A stretch of 64,000 nt of DNA from Solen grandis (GCA_021229015.1 CM037792.1:2092070-2156069), one strand, 5' to 3'; positions 1 to 12,995 are shown, counted from the stretch's first letter. The notes: generated from the letters alone by a model not told the origin. Made by a program: numbers and translations.

Positions 1-3000
1 TTCGTAGAGCTTGCTTGTAACCAGTAATCTAACGCTTGTTGAAACCACTGACATTGCATAATGGCCTAATTAATTGTCTTTTAATGAACCTTTTGTTGCA
101 AGAAACAGATTAAGACCCTAAAGGTAACTGCACAGAATGTATTTTCAAAATAAGTATGTTATCTGTTTTGAAGATTAAGATTGTTTAAGTTGGAAAACAT
201 GATATCAATAATTATTTGATACTTGAATATCAAGTACGGCAGCCTAATAACAATTTGATGTGTTAGTTTAAATTGTCATAGTTATTATTTCTTGCATGAT
301 CCTGATATGATAATAAATATTTAATTTAAAACATGGAAGACAATCAGAAAAGAAAAGAAAAAAATACGAACACAAATGATAAAATATGAACAATAAAATG
401 TATCATAATTATTTACATATAAAAAAATATCAATATTTATTAACATTATGTATGGACCATCTGGTTTATTAACATTTTTTTGTAATTATACTTCGCTACA
501 AAACTTTGATCACACATAATATCATTTTCAATAGCGTTTACTTATTCCAAGTACAGGCTAAATTCTTATTATAAAAACAAAGTAATATTTAGATATGTTT
601 CAAACAATTTATTTTTTATCATATATTTTCTCAAACAATTTGTTCAATTAAATTAAGTTTATGACTGACGAGATAATAGCCACAGAAAACTTTTATTCTG
701 ACCCTGTATCGTGATGTGTATTCATATTCGCTACCTGGTGTATTCGTTACAGCTCTAATAGACATAGATTTTCTTGACGGCTTTCATTTAACGAGTGCAA
801 TGTATCGTTTTTGAATCAAAGGTACTCGGTACGTTGCTGCTCATTATTACATTTAAGATCGTTGATTTTTTTAATGCGGCATTTTTCCGGTCAAAGCAAC
901 GTTCCGAAACATTTGTTTTGAATCAGTACAATTTATCTCTTATACGTATCCATTCGGACAGCTCAAGGGTTGGATCAGTAAAACCTCTTGTCCCCAGTCG
1001 AGGGTCGAACTCCCGACCTGCTGATATGTAGAAAACCAACAACTTGATTTAATCTCTGATCGTTATTGTTAATAGGCCATTTCACCAAGGGGTTCGGCAA
1101 TACTCGGTATAATTCGCTGATTTAATTGACCAATCAGGGGAACAATCTAAAACGCCATTTAAAGTATATTGATTTCCCATTGATTAATGTGTGAAATTTT
1201 ACACCAGCATATATTAGGTGTTCGGAAAGTGTTCGTTGATTTACGTAGGTTTACGTCTCATTTCGGAGTGAAATGATTTATAGAATATACTACCCTGTGC
1301 ACTAGTACAATGTATAAACGAGTATAAGCAATATGATAAAATTGTTCTGACCGTAGCTTCTGGGGGATAATTCTATTAATACATGTAGTAGTTGTGATGA
1401 TAGAAGACTATCATAATAGTTGCCTATCAAACTTGTAAAGATATTATTTCATTTTGTATATGTTGAGATTATACCACAAATAAAGGACGCAATAATACAG
1501 ATTCAAAACTGATATGTTTAATGAAGCAACTGAATCATTAGTCCATGATGAAAAATCTTTATATGGGGCCTATAACCATACATTTTAAATCAAAACAAGT
1601 ATTTTCTATACTAAATATATACCAGTTAATTTCAAAATGAAAATGAAGATATACCAATTATTCATACAATATTTAACATGTGACATAGAACGAATGTATC
1701 TTGTCAAATCTTTTGTACGTTTTACAATAATCTTAAGCAAAAAAAAAATCACATATTTTTGTTTAAACTAGAAGCAATGATTTCTAAAGCGAATTGAATC
1801 GGTATGACGTTAATGAAATACAATGCGCTATTGTCTGTTTATATACCTGACCCACACACAAACATTTCTCCTTGAGTGTGACCGTATACTAACGAGAGTC
1901 TTTGTAAGTTTCGAATCGACTGAGCACTTTGTTATCGTGAATTATGATCTGAAAATATCCATGTAACGTTCCATACGATACAAAGCCCCATTGAATGTGA
2001 TTTCTTTTTTTTTTCCTTTCTTTCCTATTATTTTTAAAAAATGAAATTTGGAAATGCAGAAAATGAAGATTTTAGTACATGTACAAATGTAGACTTTGCA
2101 ATAATTCGTTTTTAGTATTTTTAAAGAAAGATTTAGGCAAATAAAATCAGTGTACATATACGTTTAGTTGTTACTGAAATAATGAATGCATATATACGTA
2201 CGTAACTGATGGAAATAATTTATAATATTATGATTATAATTATCTTGTGAATCTAAATAAATTCTTATATACATTTGTAAATGATGCAATTGGTTCTTAC
2301 ATATGTATGTAAGTGGTGAAATAAATCCTACATATATATGTAAATGTATGTAACTTAATAAGTTTTTGTATACGCATTTATATTACTGTAGTTATAAATC
2401 CATTTCATATACCTACATCTGAAAAAATGGACTTTGCATTATGCCTTTTTCTTTATTCTGAAAACAAATATCAAAGTTAAAGAAAAAAGATAGAGATAAT
2501 CGATTTTGTGGAAGATGCAATTTTATTTCATCGAGTAACCTTTCACTTTCAATATGGAATAAATATTCGTTTATTTTGGAAAGAATAAAATTTTTTTCAT
2601 AATTTTCATTGTGAAATTATAAAATATATAATTTATGTTTATCACAGTAAACCAAAAAAGTATAAACAATATAAATTCAATATATACATACATTTGTAAG
2701 TAAAATAACGAGGAATGTATTCAATGATAAAGCGGAACAAAACAAATAATAAAGCAATACAATATTTTTAATATACATGTAGACATTCAGATCACCTGTT
2801 ATTGAAACAAAATTCTTAAAAAAAAATACAGTCGATTTAATATATTATTATCATTATTAGTAGTAGTGTTAACTTATCATTATCATTATTATACCTGTCA
2901 AATATCTTATACTGATGTCGATTTTCTTAAATGTCAAGTCAATATTCCAGGTCATTTATTTTTTACAAGTACTTTTTGAATATTAATTTGCTACTTGTCT

Positions 3001-3179
3001 GATTTGCATATTTTAATACTACAGGAAGACTAGATTATAATATTCGTGTAACAAAACATCTGCATTGCCTGTATTATTTGCATGTGACAAAAGATAACAC
3101 AGACCATATTTTAATCAAACATGTAGATCTAAAAGTTTAAAATCGACAGTAGATTCACACAGAAAGTTAAACCTATATC
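1..3179. other. AT-rich intergenic DNA
   Basis: No exon with family resemblance. A tRNA B-box-like GGGTCGAACTCCC at 1003 hints at an old SINE. The short open frames at 795 and 1942 have no recognisable features. Confidence 0.6.
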
Positions 3180-3345
3180 AAAGAGCACCTGTATTAAGCA
3201 GCCAACCTTTTTTATAGTAACATACTCTTGATAACCCCTGATTGACATCTTATCTGACCTTTGACCACTGAGCAGTTAGGTGTGCTAAGCGATTACTGTT
3301 TCCTGTTCCCTTGACTGGCCTCTTAATACAGGTTTAACTGTGTAA
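3180..3345. mobile_element. Diverged element of the AAGCGGTCA family
   Basis: GCACCTGTATTAAGCAGCCAA at left and GACTGGCCTCTTAATACAGG at right are complementary ends. The interior is degenerate. Confidence 0.5.
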
Positions 3346-3456
3346 GTGTAGGATATATGTATATTTAATTACATTGATTATATATAACGTTCTCATGGCC
3401 ATGCCAGCACGACACATTATTAATATGTTTTACAACAGTTATCTTAAAATCTGACT

Positions 3457-3751
3457 ATACTGACCCCGGTGGCCGAGTGGTTAGAGCGTCCGCCTCGGGA
3501 GCGGGAGGTCGTGGGCTCGATCCCCAGCCAAAGCCGTATAAAGTGGTACTGGTATAACTCCCTTGCTTTGCGTTCAGGGCATTTCCAGGACTGGTTGGCC
3601 CGCTGTTAGGATAATGTAACTGTGTATTATCATGCCACGTGTCTACGGCGTGATACTGCAGTGTGGCAGCTCTATATCTGTCTCAAGTAGACATCGTCTC
3701 CAAATAACTGAAATACTGTCGGCGGGAGTTAAACCCAACAAACAAACAAAC
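3457..3751 (+). mobile_element. SINE family 1, full copy with 10-bp target duplication
   Basis: tRNA-like head with A box TGGCCGAGTGGTTAGAGCG and B box GGGCTCGATCCCC, a ~200-base body (CATGCCACGTGTCTACGGCG; GATACTGCAGTGTGGCAGC; CAAGTAGACATCGTCTCCAA) and a tail ACTGAAATACTGTCGGCGGG, GTTAAACCC, (AAAC)n. Flanking repeats AAATCTGACT at 3447-3456 and 3752-3761. Confidence 0.9.
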
Positions 3752-4259
3752 AAATCTGACTCAGTAAAGCCATCTCATAATACGTTGGGTTTAAGATACC
3801 AGTCCCAGTCCGTGTAGTCAATCATGACACCAACAGGTCAATGTATGGATAGGGAATTAAACGAATTGAAAAAAAAAGAAGAAAGAAGAAAGAATATCGA
3901 ATTTCATCAAGAGAAGATTATATACACTTGTTTCAGACAGTTTCCAGGAAACTCGTACGTCAACAATTGAAGATAGAAAAAGGCCTGCTATTTAAATACA
4001 GTTTGTAATGTTATTCACCACCTTTGATACCTTTAACTGGAATTAAAATATGTATCTTCGCAATATACCATCACAGCTAATAATGTTTAAACTTAATAAT
4101 ATATTTTGGCATTAAAGATTTTTGTACTTCTATTTAAGCAGCGATCAATGAGAACTGTAACACTCGTAGTGCATCATATTCATGATTCAGTAAGGAAAAT
4201 AAACAACAAACAACAAATATATTATAGTACTGTACTACGTCTCTGGTCTCTTTCTGCCG

Positions 4260-4280
4260 CCCCCCCCCCCCCCCCCCCCC
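4260..4280 (+). repeat. 21-base C run
   Basis: Homopolymer just past the claudin-like stop codon, probably in the 3' untranslated region. Confidence 0.95.
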
Positions 4281-4330
4281 GTTAAAAAAGGGGGGACTTG
4301 AACCTTCTCAAGTGAAAGTCATTTTGACAA

Positions 4331-4674
4331 TTAGCGTCTTTTGTTTTTTGTGGCAGCTGGTTTGACCACCACGCCGTTCCGCACTGAAAGGTCCAGTTGG
4401 ATGTTGCGGGGCGTCAGATCAACGTTGTTCTTTCTTGGAGTTTTTCCTGTCCCGGTTTTCTGCGGTTTTGTGTTTCCGTAATGATTGGACTTTATCATCG
4501 AATCTGATCGTCGGATTTTGTTATCGGACTTGCAGGCGTTTGCAAACAGGAAGATGGAGGCCACGAGAGCGACGCCGCCGGCTCCGCACATTGCATAAAA
4601 TCCAGGACGCATGTTCTCCCGATGGTCCCAGAACTCGCCCAGGAAGTAACCAGCACATCCGCACAGGAACAACC
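4331..4674 (-). CDS. Exon 3 (last) of the claudin-like gene
   Basis: The acceptor is TATTCCAG. The exon completes membrane segment 3, then gives a short second loop containing GEFWDHREN, membrane segment 4 and a basic tail ending NKRR before the stop at 4331. A 21-base C run lies about 50 bases downstream. Confidence 0.7.
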
Positions 4675-7600
4675 CTGGAATACACAGGGAAAAGTATAAT
4701 TGGGACATGCCAAGGTCTTTCGGTTGAAATATACCAACCCCTTAAACACCATTAACTAATATCACACAACAAAAACATGCTGTTAGAGTAGTACATAGTA
4801 TATATGCATGCACATTGGTCAGTTAACCTATTTAAATATTTAATAAGTAATGATAAAATATTAATGAAAAAATATTTGCTTTCTTTCTTTACCAATATAT
4901 CGTTTTCCCATAATGTTAGAGTCGTTTACCGTGCAAAACCCACATTGATTTTAAGTGTCACTTCGAAATCACTTGAAGACCACGTAAATGCAAAACCATC
5001 ATTATATCTTTCCTTTTATGAACTTGTTGAGAACGTGTTGACATATTAAGCTGGAAGCAACCGATGCATTCCAAAGAAAGCGGCTTTACTAATGAGTTTT
5101 ATGATTCTGGAATGTGCCGAATATGGGCTAGAAAACCGACAACCACACCTAGCATGTCACCATTCATGTTTTACAAAACTCACACACATGAGTATTTTGA
5201 CAAAAAACAGTTCTGAGTCATTTGATGGCACACGGAATTAGCAATTCAAAATATAGGTTTAATACAATTCGTAAAGCTATGGCCTGTGATGGAGAAACTA
5301 TCCATTTCTTACAATCACAGATAATTGCATTGGGTGACCATGCGGGTGTAGAATGGTATTGATAGACACACAGATAGTTCTAAATCAAATTCTTAGTGAA
5401 TGACCGTCTGTGAAAGGACTGTTTGATAACTAATACTATTAGTAAGGAAAACATAAGTGACACAAGGATGCAGATTTTGCATTAAGTATTCATATATACA
5501 AAACTGCTAAGTATGTCTTTAGGAAGTCAAGACAGCTAATTCAGAATCAATCGATTTTGATAAAACTAAAATAAGAAATTCCCACATAACTCCAACCTTT
5601 ATTGTTTAGTTTACGTTAAAATGTGTGATTTTTTTAGTTTTTGACATATTTTACGCCGTGCTCCAGGTTGCTGGATATTATGTATGTTTTATGTTTCAGT
5701 GTTGCTTTAATTGTTTCATGTATTGTTCTTTGATTCTCAAATGTCTTTATCTTTTGTCTTTTATTTAGTGTCTATTTTGATGTCCCATATTGTTGTTTAC
5801 TTTTTGCACTGAAGAAAAACCACGAACGAACTTAAAGAAGCGTAAAAGAAGAACATTTTTTGTTACAAACCTCCGAGTAGGCTGAAAACAGCCGCTGCGA
5901 TGCCGCAACATCGGTTCTTTTTACAAAGGTGGATGTTGAGGAAGATGAGAGCGAACACCAGGAAGGCTGTCCCTGCAATTGCTAACGCCTTTGTAATAAC
6001 GGGTTCTTCATCACTCCCTAGAAAGCAAAAAGTATTGACAGAAAAAGTCACTACATTGACAGTCCATCTAGTTAAACTTTACTTACAGGTGCTTGTCTAC
6101 AGAAACCATATATGATAACATTCACTTCTTGTAACATCAAGTATCCTTTAATAAAAGTTATCAATTTATCCCACGAATAAAACATAAACAACATCGTCAT
6201 GAATGTGACCATATCACTTGGTATATGACGTCATTTTAAGCTATCGCGAAAAGCATAGTTTGCATCGATTCCGGGGGAAAAACTACTGTAAGTATGTTAT
6301 TTCTTTATCAATTTTAATGGTACATTCCGCATGCGAAGCGGAAAATTGTGTCCTTCACATAGGTCCAAATGATTCTTTTGTCAGATATACAATTCTTCCT
6401 AACATCTTGCAATTTTGTTTGCTAACACGCAATGCACATCACTATTAATGTTTTCCTGAATGTAAGGAGATACTGTACATCTGACAAAAGCAAGAATCAT
6501 TAGGGCTTTTGTAGAGTGCACAATTTTCCACTTCGCATGCGCTCATCCCATTAAATCGAGGCAAATTATACTGCTTGTAATAGCTTAAAATAACGTTATA
6601 TAGCACTCGTATGGCCACCCTGGTCACCAAAATCCTTTCATTTTAATTTAACAAATATATAACTCAGAGGACAATCCTCTTTATCATTTGTCTAAAACTC
6701 CTAACAGATAATTGTATCGAGAAAACCGACTGGACAGTTGGAGATCGGTAGGAAATATCGACAACGAATATTTATCGATCGGAGAGATAATGATTTTTAA
6801 AGTATTGTACATGTTTTATTAATGGATTCAATTTGGTTATCTTCAAAAACATTCCCTAGAAACTGGAAACTATGTTCTCTCATAATGTATAAAGCAATTA
6901 GGTATTTGTTTTGTTGAAAGCGTTTGAAAAATTACCCGACGCCGATTATAGTAACTTAAATTTCGGAAACATTTCTTTCATCATCTAGCATTATTGAAGT
7001 ACGACAAAAGTTATTTAAATCAGTCAATTTACAATACGTATTGTGAACTCGCAACACTATTAGATTCTGAAACATATGAAAAGGTTAAAAATTACATCTG
7101 TAATATAAAATACTGTTGAACCTGTATTAAGCGGTCAACCTACATTTAGCGGTCAGTTTAAATATTACCGAACCAGTGCGTTTTGTTATGTTTAACCTTC
7201 GTTTAGCGACCATTTCTGCTAAGCGGCCACATTGTGTTGTTCTCCTGACGGGGTTGACTGTACACTCAACAAGTTTTAATGAATGAAAACGGATTTGAAA
7301 TGCATTTCCTTTGTGATAGTTTGTATGAAAGATTTTGTTATCATAAATACATGTATATCAAAGGCGAAAATGGAATCCACGCTTAAAGAAATAATTTCTG
7401 CAACTTTTAATTATATGCTTCAGTGACTGATTTCATTAGACACTAAAGGAGATAAAATGCTGTCATTATTACTGTGGTATGTAACCTACGTAACATGACC
7501 ACTACATAATGATCAATGATAGTGACGACATATAAATAAAAATGACATATATCGAATCATCCAATGACATGAAAGAACGAAATTAAAGAAAGAGAGAGAG

Positions 7601-7679
7601 AAAGAAAAAAGAGATAAAACACAATATAAACACTAAATAACATGAATGATTTAGAACATGTTGATTTTTTTGTATGATT

Positions 7680-7711
<32 letters not shown>

Positions 7712-7950
7712 TTTTAAACAAACAAAAATTAATCAACAAAATATTATCTTTATCAATAGTAGTCAGTATACTTACATGAGGTATTATCGTAGACCTTTGA
7801 TCCCGTATCCAGAGTCTTTTCCCACAGCCCGTAATAAAAAGAAACGCCCAATGTATAAATTGCCACCCATTCCTTGTAAATGTGGGCGAAACCTGCTGCC
7901 GCAATCGCAATAAAAATTAACACAAGACCAGCTATAGCAGCCCTCGCCAT
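4331..7950 (-). CDS. Claudin/PMP22-superfamily-like four-pass membrane protein, 3 exons
   Basis: I assembled this gene from exons 7950-7776, 6017-5871 and 4674-4331, which join in frame to give 221 residues plus stop. Hydrophobic segments lie at about residues 5-24, 66-89, 97-120 and 133-154, with a basic cytoplasmic tail of about 65 residues rich in K, R, N and T. The first extracellular loop has W28 and G41-L-W43, the W...GLW signature of claudin/PMP22-type proteins, and a possible N-glycosylation site at N56-T-S. The paired loop cysteines expected of true claudins are absent, so it may be a divergent claudin-like, PMP22-like or TMEM47-like protein. Introns are phase 1 and use AG acceptors with donors GTAAGT and GTTTGT. 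Family knowledge suggests a role in cell contacts or epithelial barriers, but that is inference. No polyadenylation signal was seen just after the stop. Confidence 0.72.
5871..6017 (-). CDS. Exon 2 of the claudin-like gene
   Basis: This 147-base exon has acceptor TTTCTAG and a GTTTGT donor. It encodes residues 59-107: the rest of the first loop (W59 spans the junction), the second membrane segment, a short KKNRCC cytoplasmic turn and the start of the third segment. Confidence 0.7.
6205..6628. mobile_element. Fold-back element between claudin-like exons 1 and 2
   Basis: Two diverged inverted arms of about 150-185 bases. Left landmarks are TTTTAAGCTATCGCG, GCATGCGAAGCGGAAAATTG and ATGATTCTTTTGTCAGAT. 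The right arm carries their complements (ATCTGACAAAAGCAAGAATC, CAATTTTCCACTTCGCATGC, AATAGCTTAAAATAACG). Confidence 0.75.
7113..7263. mobile_element. Short element of the AAGCGGTCA family
   Basis: Runs from TTGAACCTGTATTAAGCGGT to GACGGGGTTGACTGTA, with repeated GCGGTCA/GCGGCCA words and complementary ends (GTTGAACC / GGGTTGAC). Confidence 0.6.
7681..7710 (+). repeat. 30-base T run
   Basis: Homopolymer in intron 1 of the claudin-like gene, about 65 bases from the donor. Length may be unreliable. Confidence 0.95.
7776..7950 (-). CDS. Exon 1 of the claudin-like gene
   Basis: This exon starts at the ATG at 7950 and encodes residues 1-58: the first membrane segment, W28 and the GLW motif. It ends in phase 1 before the donor GTAAGTAT. 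The start is chosen because the hydrophobic segment follows at once and no longer upstream frame is seen. Confidence 0.72.
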
Positions 7951-8892
7951 GATCGGAGTATTCCTAGATGTTTAATCTAATTTTTTTTTAAACGATCAGA
8001 AGCTAAATCTGAATGTCAACGGTCTGCAATGTGTCCCGTTCTGGTCACAAGATACTCATATGTAACGTCATACGTACGTTAAAGGTACCACCTATGTGCT
8101 TCGTGTTGCTGACTAAAGTAGCACACAATTGAAACGACGTAAATTATAAGTATTGAAGTCATCTGTAACAACATATGAAACCTTGACATCGAGTTTAAAT
8201 ACCAAAAGAGTAAAATGATCTTCTTTATAGAGAGAGAGAGAGAGAGAGAAATAAAATGTGTGTGACTACTGGTTATCTCAGTTATTTATTGAAATGCGTT
8301 AATAAAATACTTTATAATTACTACTTATTTTTTCTACATTTGTAATACATTGATAGCTTTTTTTAAATCTCCCTCTTCTTTTTTATATTTTTTATATAGA
8401 TCTATATTCGCAAATATGTTCTTTCCCTGTTCACAAAAGCTTACATACTTGGCGACTTGACATACAGACGGACGCACGAACATGCGTCTGATCATCAGTT
8501 TTTAAAGCAAGTTCACGGTTGTTAAAAATCTAAAAGTGAATGTACCCTTTAATTATCATTTACTTGTCTTGGCTATTTTGGCTTTTTCTATGTACGTTTT
8601 TCTTTCATCTAACTCAAAACAATGCCTCCCTCCCTACAATCTCTAGGAAATTATAAACAATATCAAACTTCACAAAAGACTTGGATATGCTTCAATGTCA
8701 CAATCAAAAGTCTTTTCAGACAAGGAGTAAGTCCATTCTTCTCACAACAATTATTGCATAAAAAAATTAAATGTGTCATGGCCGACTAAGCGATACTACA
8801 TATCGAGGTCATTCGGCTCAAATAACGGAAGAAGGATTTCATTTTTAGTTCATTGGGCATTTAGCGTCCGTTCAACGAGGGGGGGGGGGGTG

Positions 8893-9015
8893 TCATTTTA
8901 ACGTTAACGTCCCACCGACAATATTTCAGACATTTGGAGACGATGTCTACTTGAGACAGATATAGAGCTGCCACACTGCAGTATCACACCGTAAACGTGT
9001 GACATGATACCACGC
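8893..9015 (-). mobile_element. SINE family 1, 5'-truncated
   Basis: Carries the complement of the body and tail (ACGTCCCACCGACAATATTT, GTCTACTTGAGACAGATATA, CTGCCACACTGCAGTATCAC). The tail abuts a 12-base G run at 8879-8890. Confidence 0.8.
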
Positions 9016-9019
9016 CGAT

Positions 9020-10012
9020 GTATCGAGAATTGTTGTAAAGAGATTAACAAATCTGTCTCATGACTTTTAGTTCCGGAACCCAAGTTTGCCATTGTATCGA
9101 ATGCCGTTGTATCGAGGGTTGACTGAACATGCACAGGTTGTATGAATTATGCGTTTGTATACGTATTGTGATCACATAGGCACTTTTAGAACATTGATTT
9201 ATTACCATCATAATATGTGTGTTAATATTTATTTTATTATATGCTTATTTATTTTTTATCACCTGTTTGTCACTAGCTAATACAGTCATTACTGTAAAAT
9301 TTAGATAAATATTAAAATATTAACTTAATTATCGCCCTAAAAACCTCGCAAGAATTGTTAAACCTCGCATGTTTATATATAAAAAAAATGGACATGCGAC
9401 AACGCGATAATTCTTTTCTTTGCCTGGCAGACTGTGTAGTGCCTGGCAGACTGTGTAGAATCTTAGATACATTGATTTCGAACATACATGTAACACTCAG
9501 AACAGACATCTGCATCCAGGAGTATCAATCAAGCCCATGTGAGGTAAATGTTAAGGATTTAAATCAGACACACGTGTTGGATAGTACAACTGATTTGATT
9601 CATAATGCGCTCAGTCAATATAATGATATTCAAAGCATTTCCAGAAAGAAAAAACAACGATCAGAGCAGATGTTCTCATATTGTATATAAATATACATAT
9701 ATTATTTTCTCTTGTTGGGTTTAAAGTTACAGTATATATACCGGTATGATTAGCAAAACGACCATTATATATCACCTTACCGCGCGTCGCTTACAACAAA
9801 ACAAAGTTTCTAATTTTAGATTAGCTGAATAAATTTGCTTCAAGATAACCTTTAAAAAACCAATATATCATTTTCGTCACTAGATTGCCTCTACCCCCAG
9901 TGGAAGTTCATGTGTCGGTAACTCGTGCGCTATACCCAAAGGTTCCAACGACTCGTTTTAATGTTTAAATCGGTTACCTCCCTTCCTCTACATCATTTTG
10001 TTTGTTGATTTA
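9020..10012. other. Intergenic DNA, nothing assigned
   Basis: An open frame at 9355-9690 (111 residues, plus) has no motif, signal or splice context, so I do not call it a gene. CATTGTATCGAATGCCGT near 9090 may be a decayed short element. Confidence 0.5.
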
Positions 10013-10160
10013 GTTAAACATCCCCTAGACAGTATTTTAGTCATTTTTAACATTTCTGTACATGAAACAGATATAGTGGTGACACACTGCGATATCACAC
10101 CCAGTCACATTACCATGACACCGGGCCAACCAGCCTTATAATCTGAACGCCTAGCAGGGG
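10013..10160 (-). mobile_element. SINE family 1, diverged fragment
   Basis: Recognisable minus-strand body pieces (ACACTGCGATATCACACCCA, CACCGGGCCAACCAGCC) with many changes. No tRNA-like head. Confidence 0.65.
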
Positions 10161-10467
10161 ACTTAAATGTTATCAATGAGTGTCAGTAAATTGCAGCAAG
10201 AAATGACAAATTTCATTGGCACATTCATTTAGGATGCAACTTGGTATGTTGCTAATATATATTGCCATCTTGATATTCATTACAGTAATTACAGTATACT
10301 TACACAGTAGACTGAAGAGTTTAATCAATATTCATTTGATAAACATTGTATGTATAGTGTCCCACTCACTTATTTCTTTACATTTTTTTTATTTTCTATT
10401 AAGCCGACGGGCCTAAATATTTGATGTCTCTGTTGGTATACGACCCTATAATAATCATGTATATAGA

Positions 10468-10869
10468 TCGGTACCGGTGACCAAGTGGTCAATAAGTGGT
10501 AACCGGAATGACATGGGTTCGAACCCCGGCCACTTCATACCAAAGTCGGAAATAGGAAATGGTACTGGCTATCTCTCACTTGCGATTGACGCTCAGCACA
10601 TAAGGTTAGTTGTCTGACTTATATATTTATTTTATAAAGATTACGAAACAAATTCTCACAGCATAATATATAATATCGTACTCGATGGTCCCGGTGACGT
10701 CGTATACGGTGATCGATGTGACGGAGAACGTTATGTGACTGAGTGTGGTATCATGACACATGTGTACGTTGTGATATCACAGTCCGGCAACACTATATCT
10801 ATCTCATGTGGACAAAAATCCTAAATAACTAAAATACTGTCGGCGTGATGTTAAAACCAAGCAATAATT
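10468..10869 (+). mobile_element. SINE family 1, old copy with internal insertion
   Basis: Head ACCGGTGACCAAGTGGTCAA and B box GGGTTCGAACCCC, then the body up to ATAAGGTTAGTTG. About 100 unrelated AT-rich bases (10620-10720) follow before the rest of the body and AATACTGTCGGCGTGATG. Confidence 0.7.
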
Positions 10870-10946
10870 AGACACCAAATGAACTTTCCTTTCCTTACTT
10901 TCAATGGACCTCATGTGTAATAACTTTCCAGTGGAGTGCATGTTGC

Positions 10947-11109
10947 TTAACCCTTTCCTGCAGAAAGCCAAACTCAAACCTTACCAAATTTAATTGTAAA
11001 ATCCTCATTACCAGACCACTGAGGAGCAGCGAACAGCATAAAACCTGATCTGGTTTTATGCTGTTCGCATAGGTCTTTTCATGGTATCCTCTATGAGGGA
11101 AAGGGTTAA
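10947..11109. mobile_element. TTAA-flanked (piggyBac-like) MITE, internally deleted copy
   Basis: TTAA flanks with CCCTTTCC at left and GAGGGAAAGGG at right. The central hairpin is shortened (CTGATCTGGTTTTATGC with no repeated apex), giving a 163-base copy. Confidence 0.82.
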
Positions 11110-12477
11110 GAGAGGAATAGCGGATTTCTGTTTAAAAAGCCACTGGCATATTATATACCAGTACACGAACTTTCGGAAACCTGGCTTTAGGATCAAATGT
11201 ACTAGACAGGTTTAAGTTTGGCTTACTAACTATGACATAATACAGATCTTAATTATTCGACGGTAAAAAAAATACCAGTACACCGAACGTGCCACTGTAC
11301 GATATGATAAAACGATCTATCGCTCTTCTCCTCATAACATTTTGCGCGCAGGGTGAAGCATCAACCAGCCTAGCAGCGGTATGGTGAAACGCTTTCAGAC
11401 GAGAGAGAGAGCGATGAAAGTGTTCTAATGAAAAAGCGTTTCCGCTTCTAACCATTTTCCCTCACAGTAAGTGTGAGAGAGATCATAATTTGTATGGATG
11501 GATGATTTTCCTGGAATTCCAGCCTCGGCTTTCCCCGCCGCGTACCTCTACAACTACTTACGCAGCACAACAGCGGTGCAGTAAAAGAGAAGCAGGCAAA
11601 GGTTTCCGGTTTTAATACATAGCTAAGCTGAGCAGGCACAGTTGGGGAAACTAAGCTATGATCTGTGCTTTTTTATCCGCTTATCGTGTAATTGCATCGT
11701 AAAATAGCATTTATTTTCATTTTTATCGGGATAACTCGGTACGTATCGGTAACCGCTTTTTCTCGCTAATATCTAATTGGACAAAGTTACTTCTTCTTTT
11801 GACATCCAGATGTGTGTAGGTCGGATTAACTGAATTGCTGCATAAATAGGATGTAACTGAATCAAGGTAAGATATTAGAACAGCTGCGGAAAAAACTTTC
11901 TAAGACATTATGAATGGTCAATATGACCGGTTTTAAATTCACAAACTGAGATGCAACTAAACAGATCTCGATGTAAACGCATGCGTAGAACTGCTAATTT
12001 AAGTTAAAACAAGCTGTGTAATGAAATCACAATATTTCTGTTATTGCTGTGTTTTGCATGCTTCGTATGCTTATAGTTTTACCTTGCTGGAAACGGATTA
12101 AATGTTGTATATAGGACAGTGGCCATTACATTATTATTCCAAGTTTGTTTTTCTGCTTTCCTGATCATAAGGCAATAGCTAGTATGTCTGAAACTTTACT
12201 ATGCATGAAGTTTTACATAACGTTATAAAAACGAAGGTGCATTGGTGAACGTCATCAAATATATATACATGTAAGTATATACGCATATATATTTTCAATA
12301 CGGATATGAAACTCAGCTGTATAGAAAAGGCAAATTTGGAGGCGAATCTACTTTTATTAACTAATTATTTTGTTTTATTTGTGTCGAAACAGACGTTTCT
12401 ATATATACTCTTTACTTTAGACAGATTTCACAGAGCCTAGATACCGCCCTCGTTGGCCAAGGATTAGATTGTTTGAT

Positions 12478-12716
12478 GTTTGTTCGTTTTAATGTCCCAC
12501 TGACACTATTTCGATCATTTGGAGACTATGTCTACTTTAGACAGATATAGTGCTGCCTCACTGCAGTATCACGCATGACCCTTATATGCCGAGTGCCAAG
12601 CAAGGGAGCTATACCAGTACCATTTTTTACGAGTTTGGTATGTCGCGGCCGGGGATAGAACCAAAGACCTCCTGATCCCGAGGCGGACGCTCTAACCACT
12701 TGGCCACCGGGGACGG
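12478..12716 (-). mobile_element. SINE family 1, minus-strand half of a head-to-head pair
   Basis: Complement of the family, from tail (AATGTCCCACTGACACTATT) to head (CGAGGCGGACGCTCTAACCA then CTTGGCCACCGGGG). Its head directly abuts the head of the next copy. Confidence 0.82.
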
Positions 12717-12995
12717 TCCGAGGGTTTAAAGCGTCTGCCTCGGGAGCGGGAGGTCGTGGGTTCGGTCCCCTGCGACAATAAAAAGTACTTAGAAATTGTG
12801 CTTGGCGCTCAGTATATATATACTGTCAGGATAGCTCCAGGACTGGGTGTCAGGATAATGTAACTGGATGTGGTATCATGCCACATATCTATGGTTTAAT
12901 ACTGCAGTGTGGCAGCAATATGTCTGTGTTAAGTAGACATATAGTCTCCAAAGGACTTAATACAGTCGATCGGACATTAAACTCAACAACAATAA
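12713..12995 (+). mobile_element. SINE family 1, plus-strand half of a head-to-head pair
   Basis: Head GGTCCGAGGGTTTAAAGCGT and B box GTGGGTTCGGTCCCC, full body, tail TCGGACATTAAACTCAACAA. Confidence 0.82.

Noticed and set aside
3463..3535. Possible functional tRNA gene
   Set aside because: The A and B boxes belong to a SINE head with a body, tail and target duplication. No intact cloverleaf is required or seen.
9355..9690. 111-residue frame as a possible gene
   Set aside because: No signal, domain, splice or homology cue. Includes a small internal duplication (GCCTGGCAGACTGTGTAG) that extends the frame by chance.
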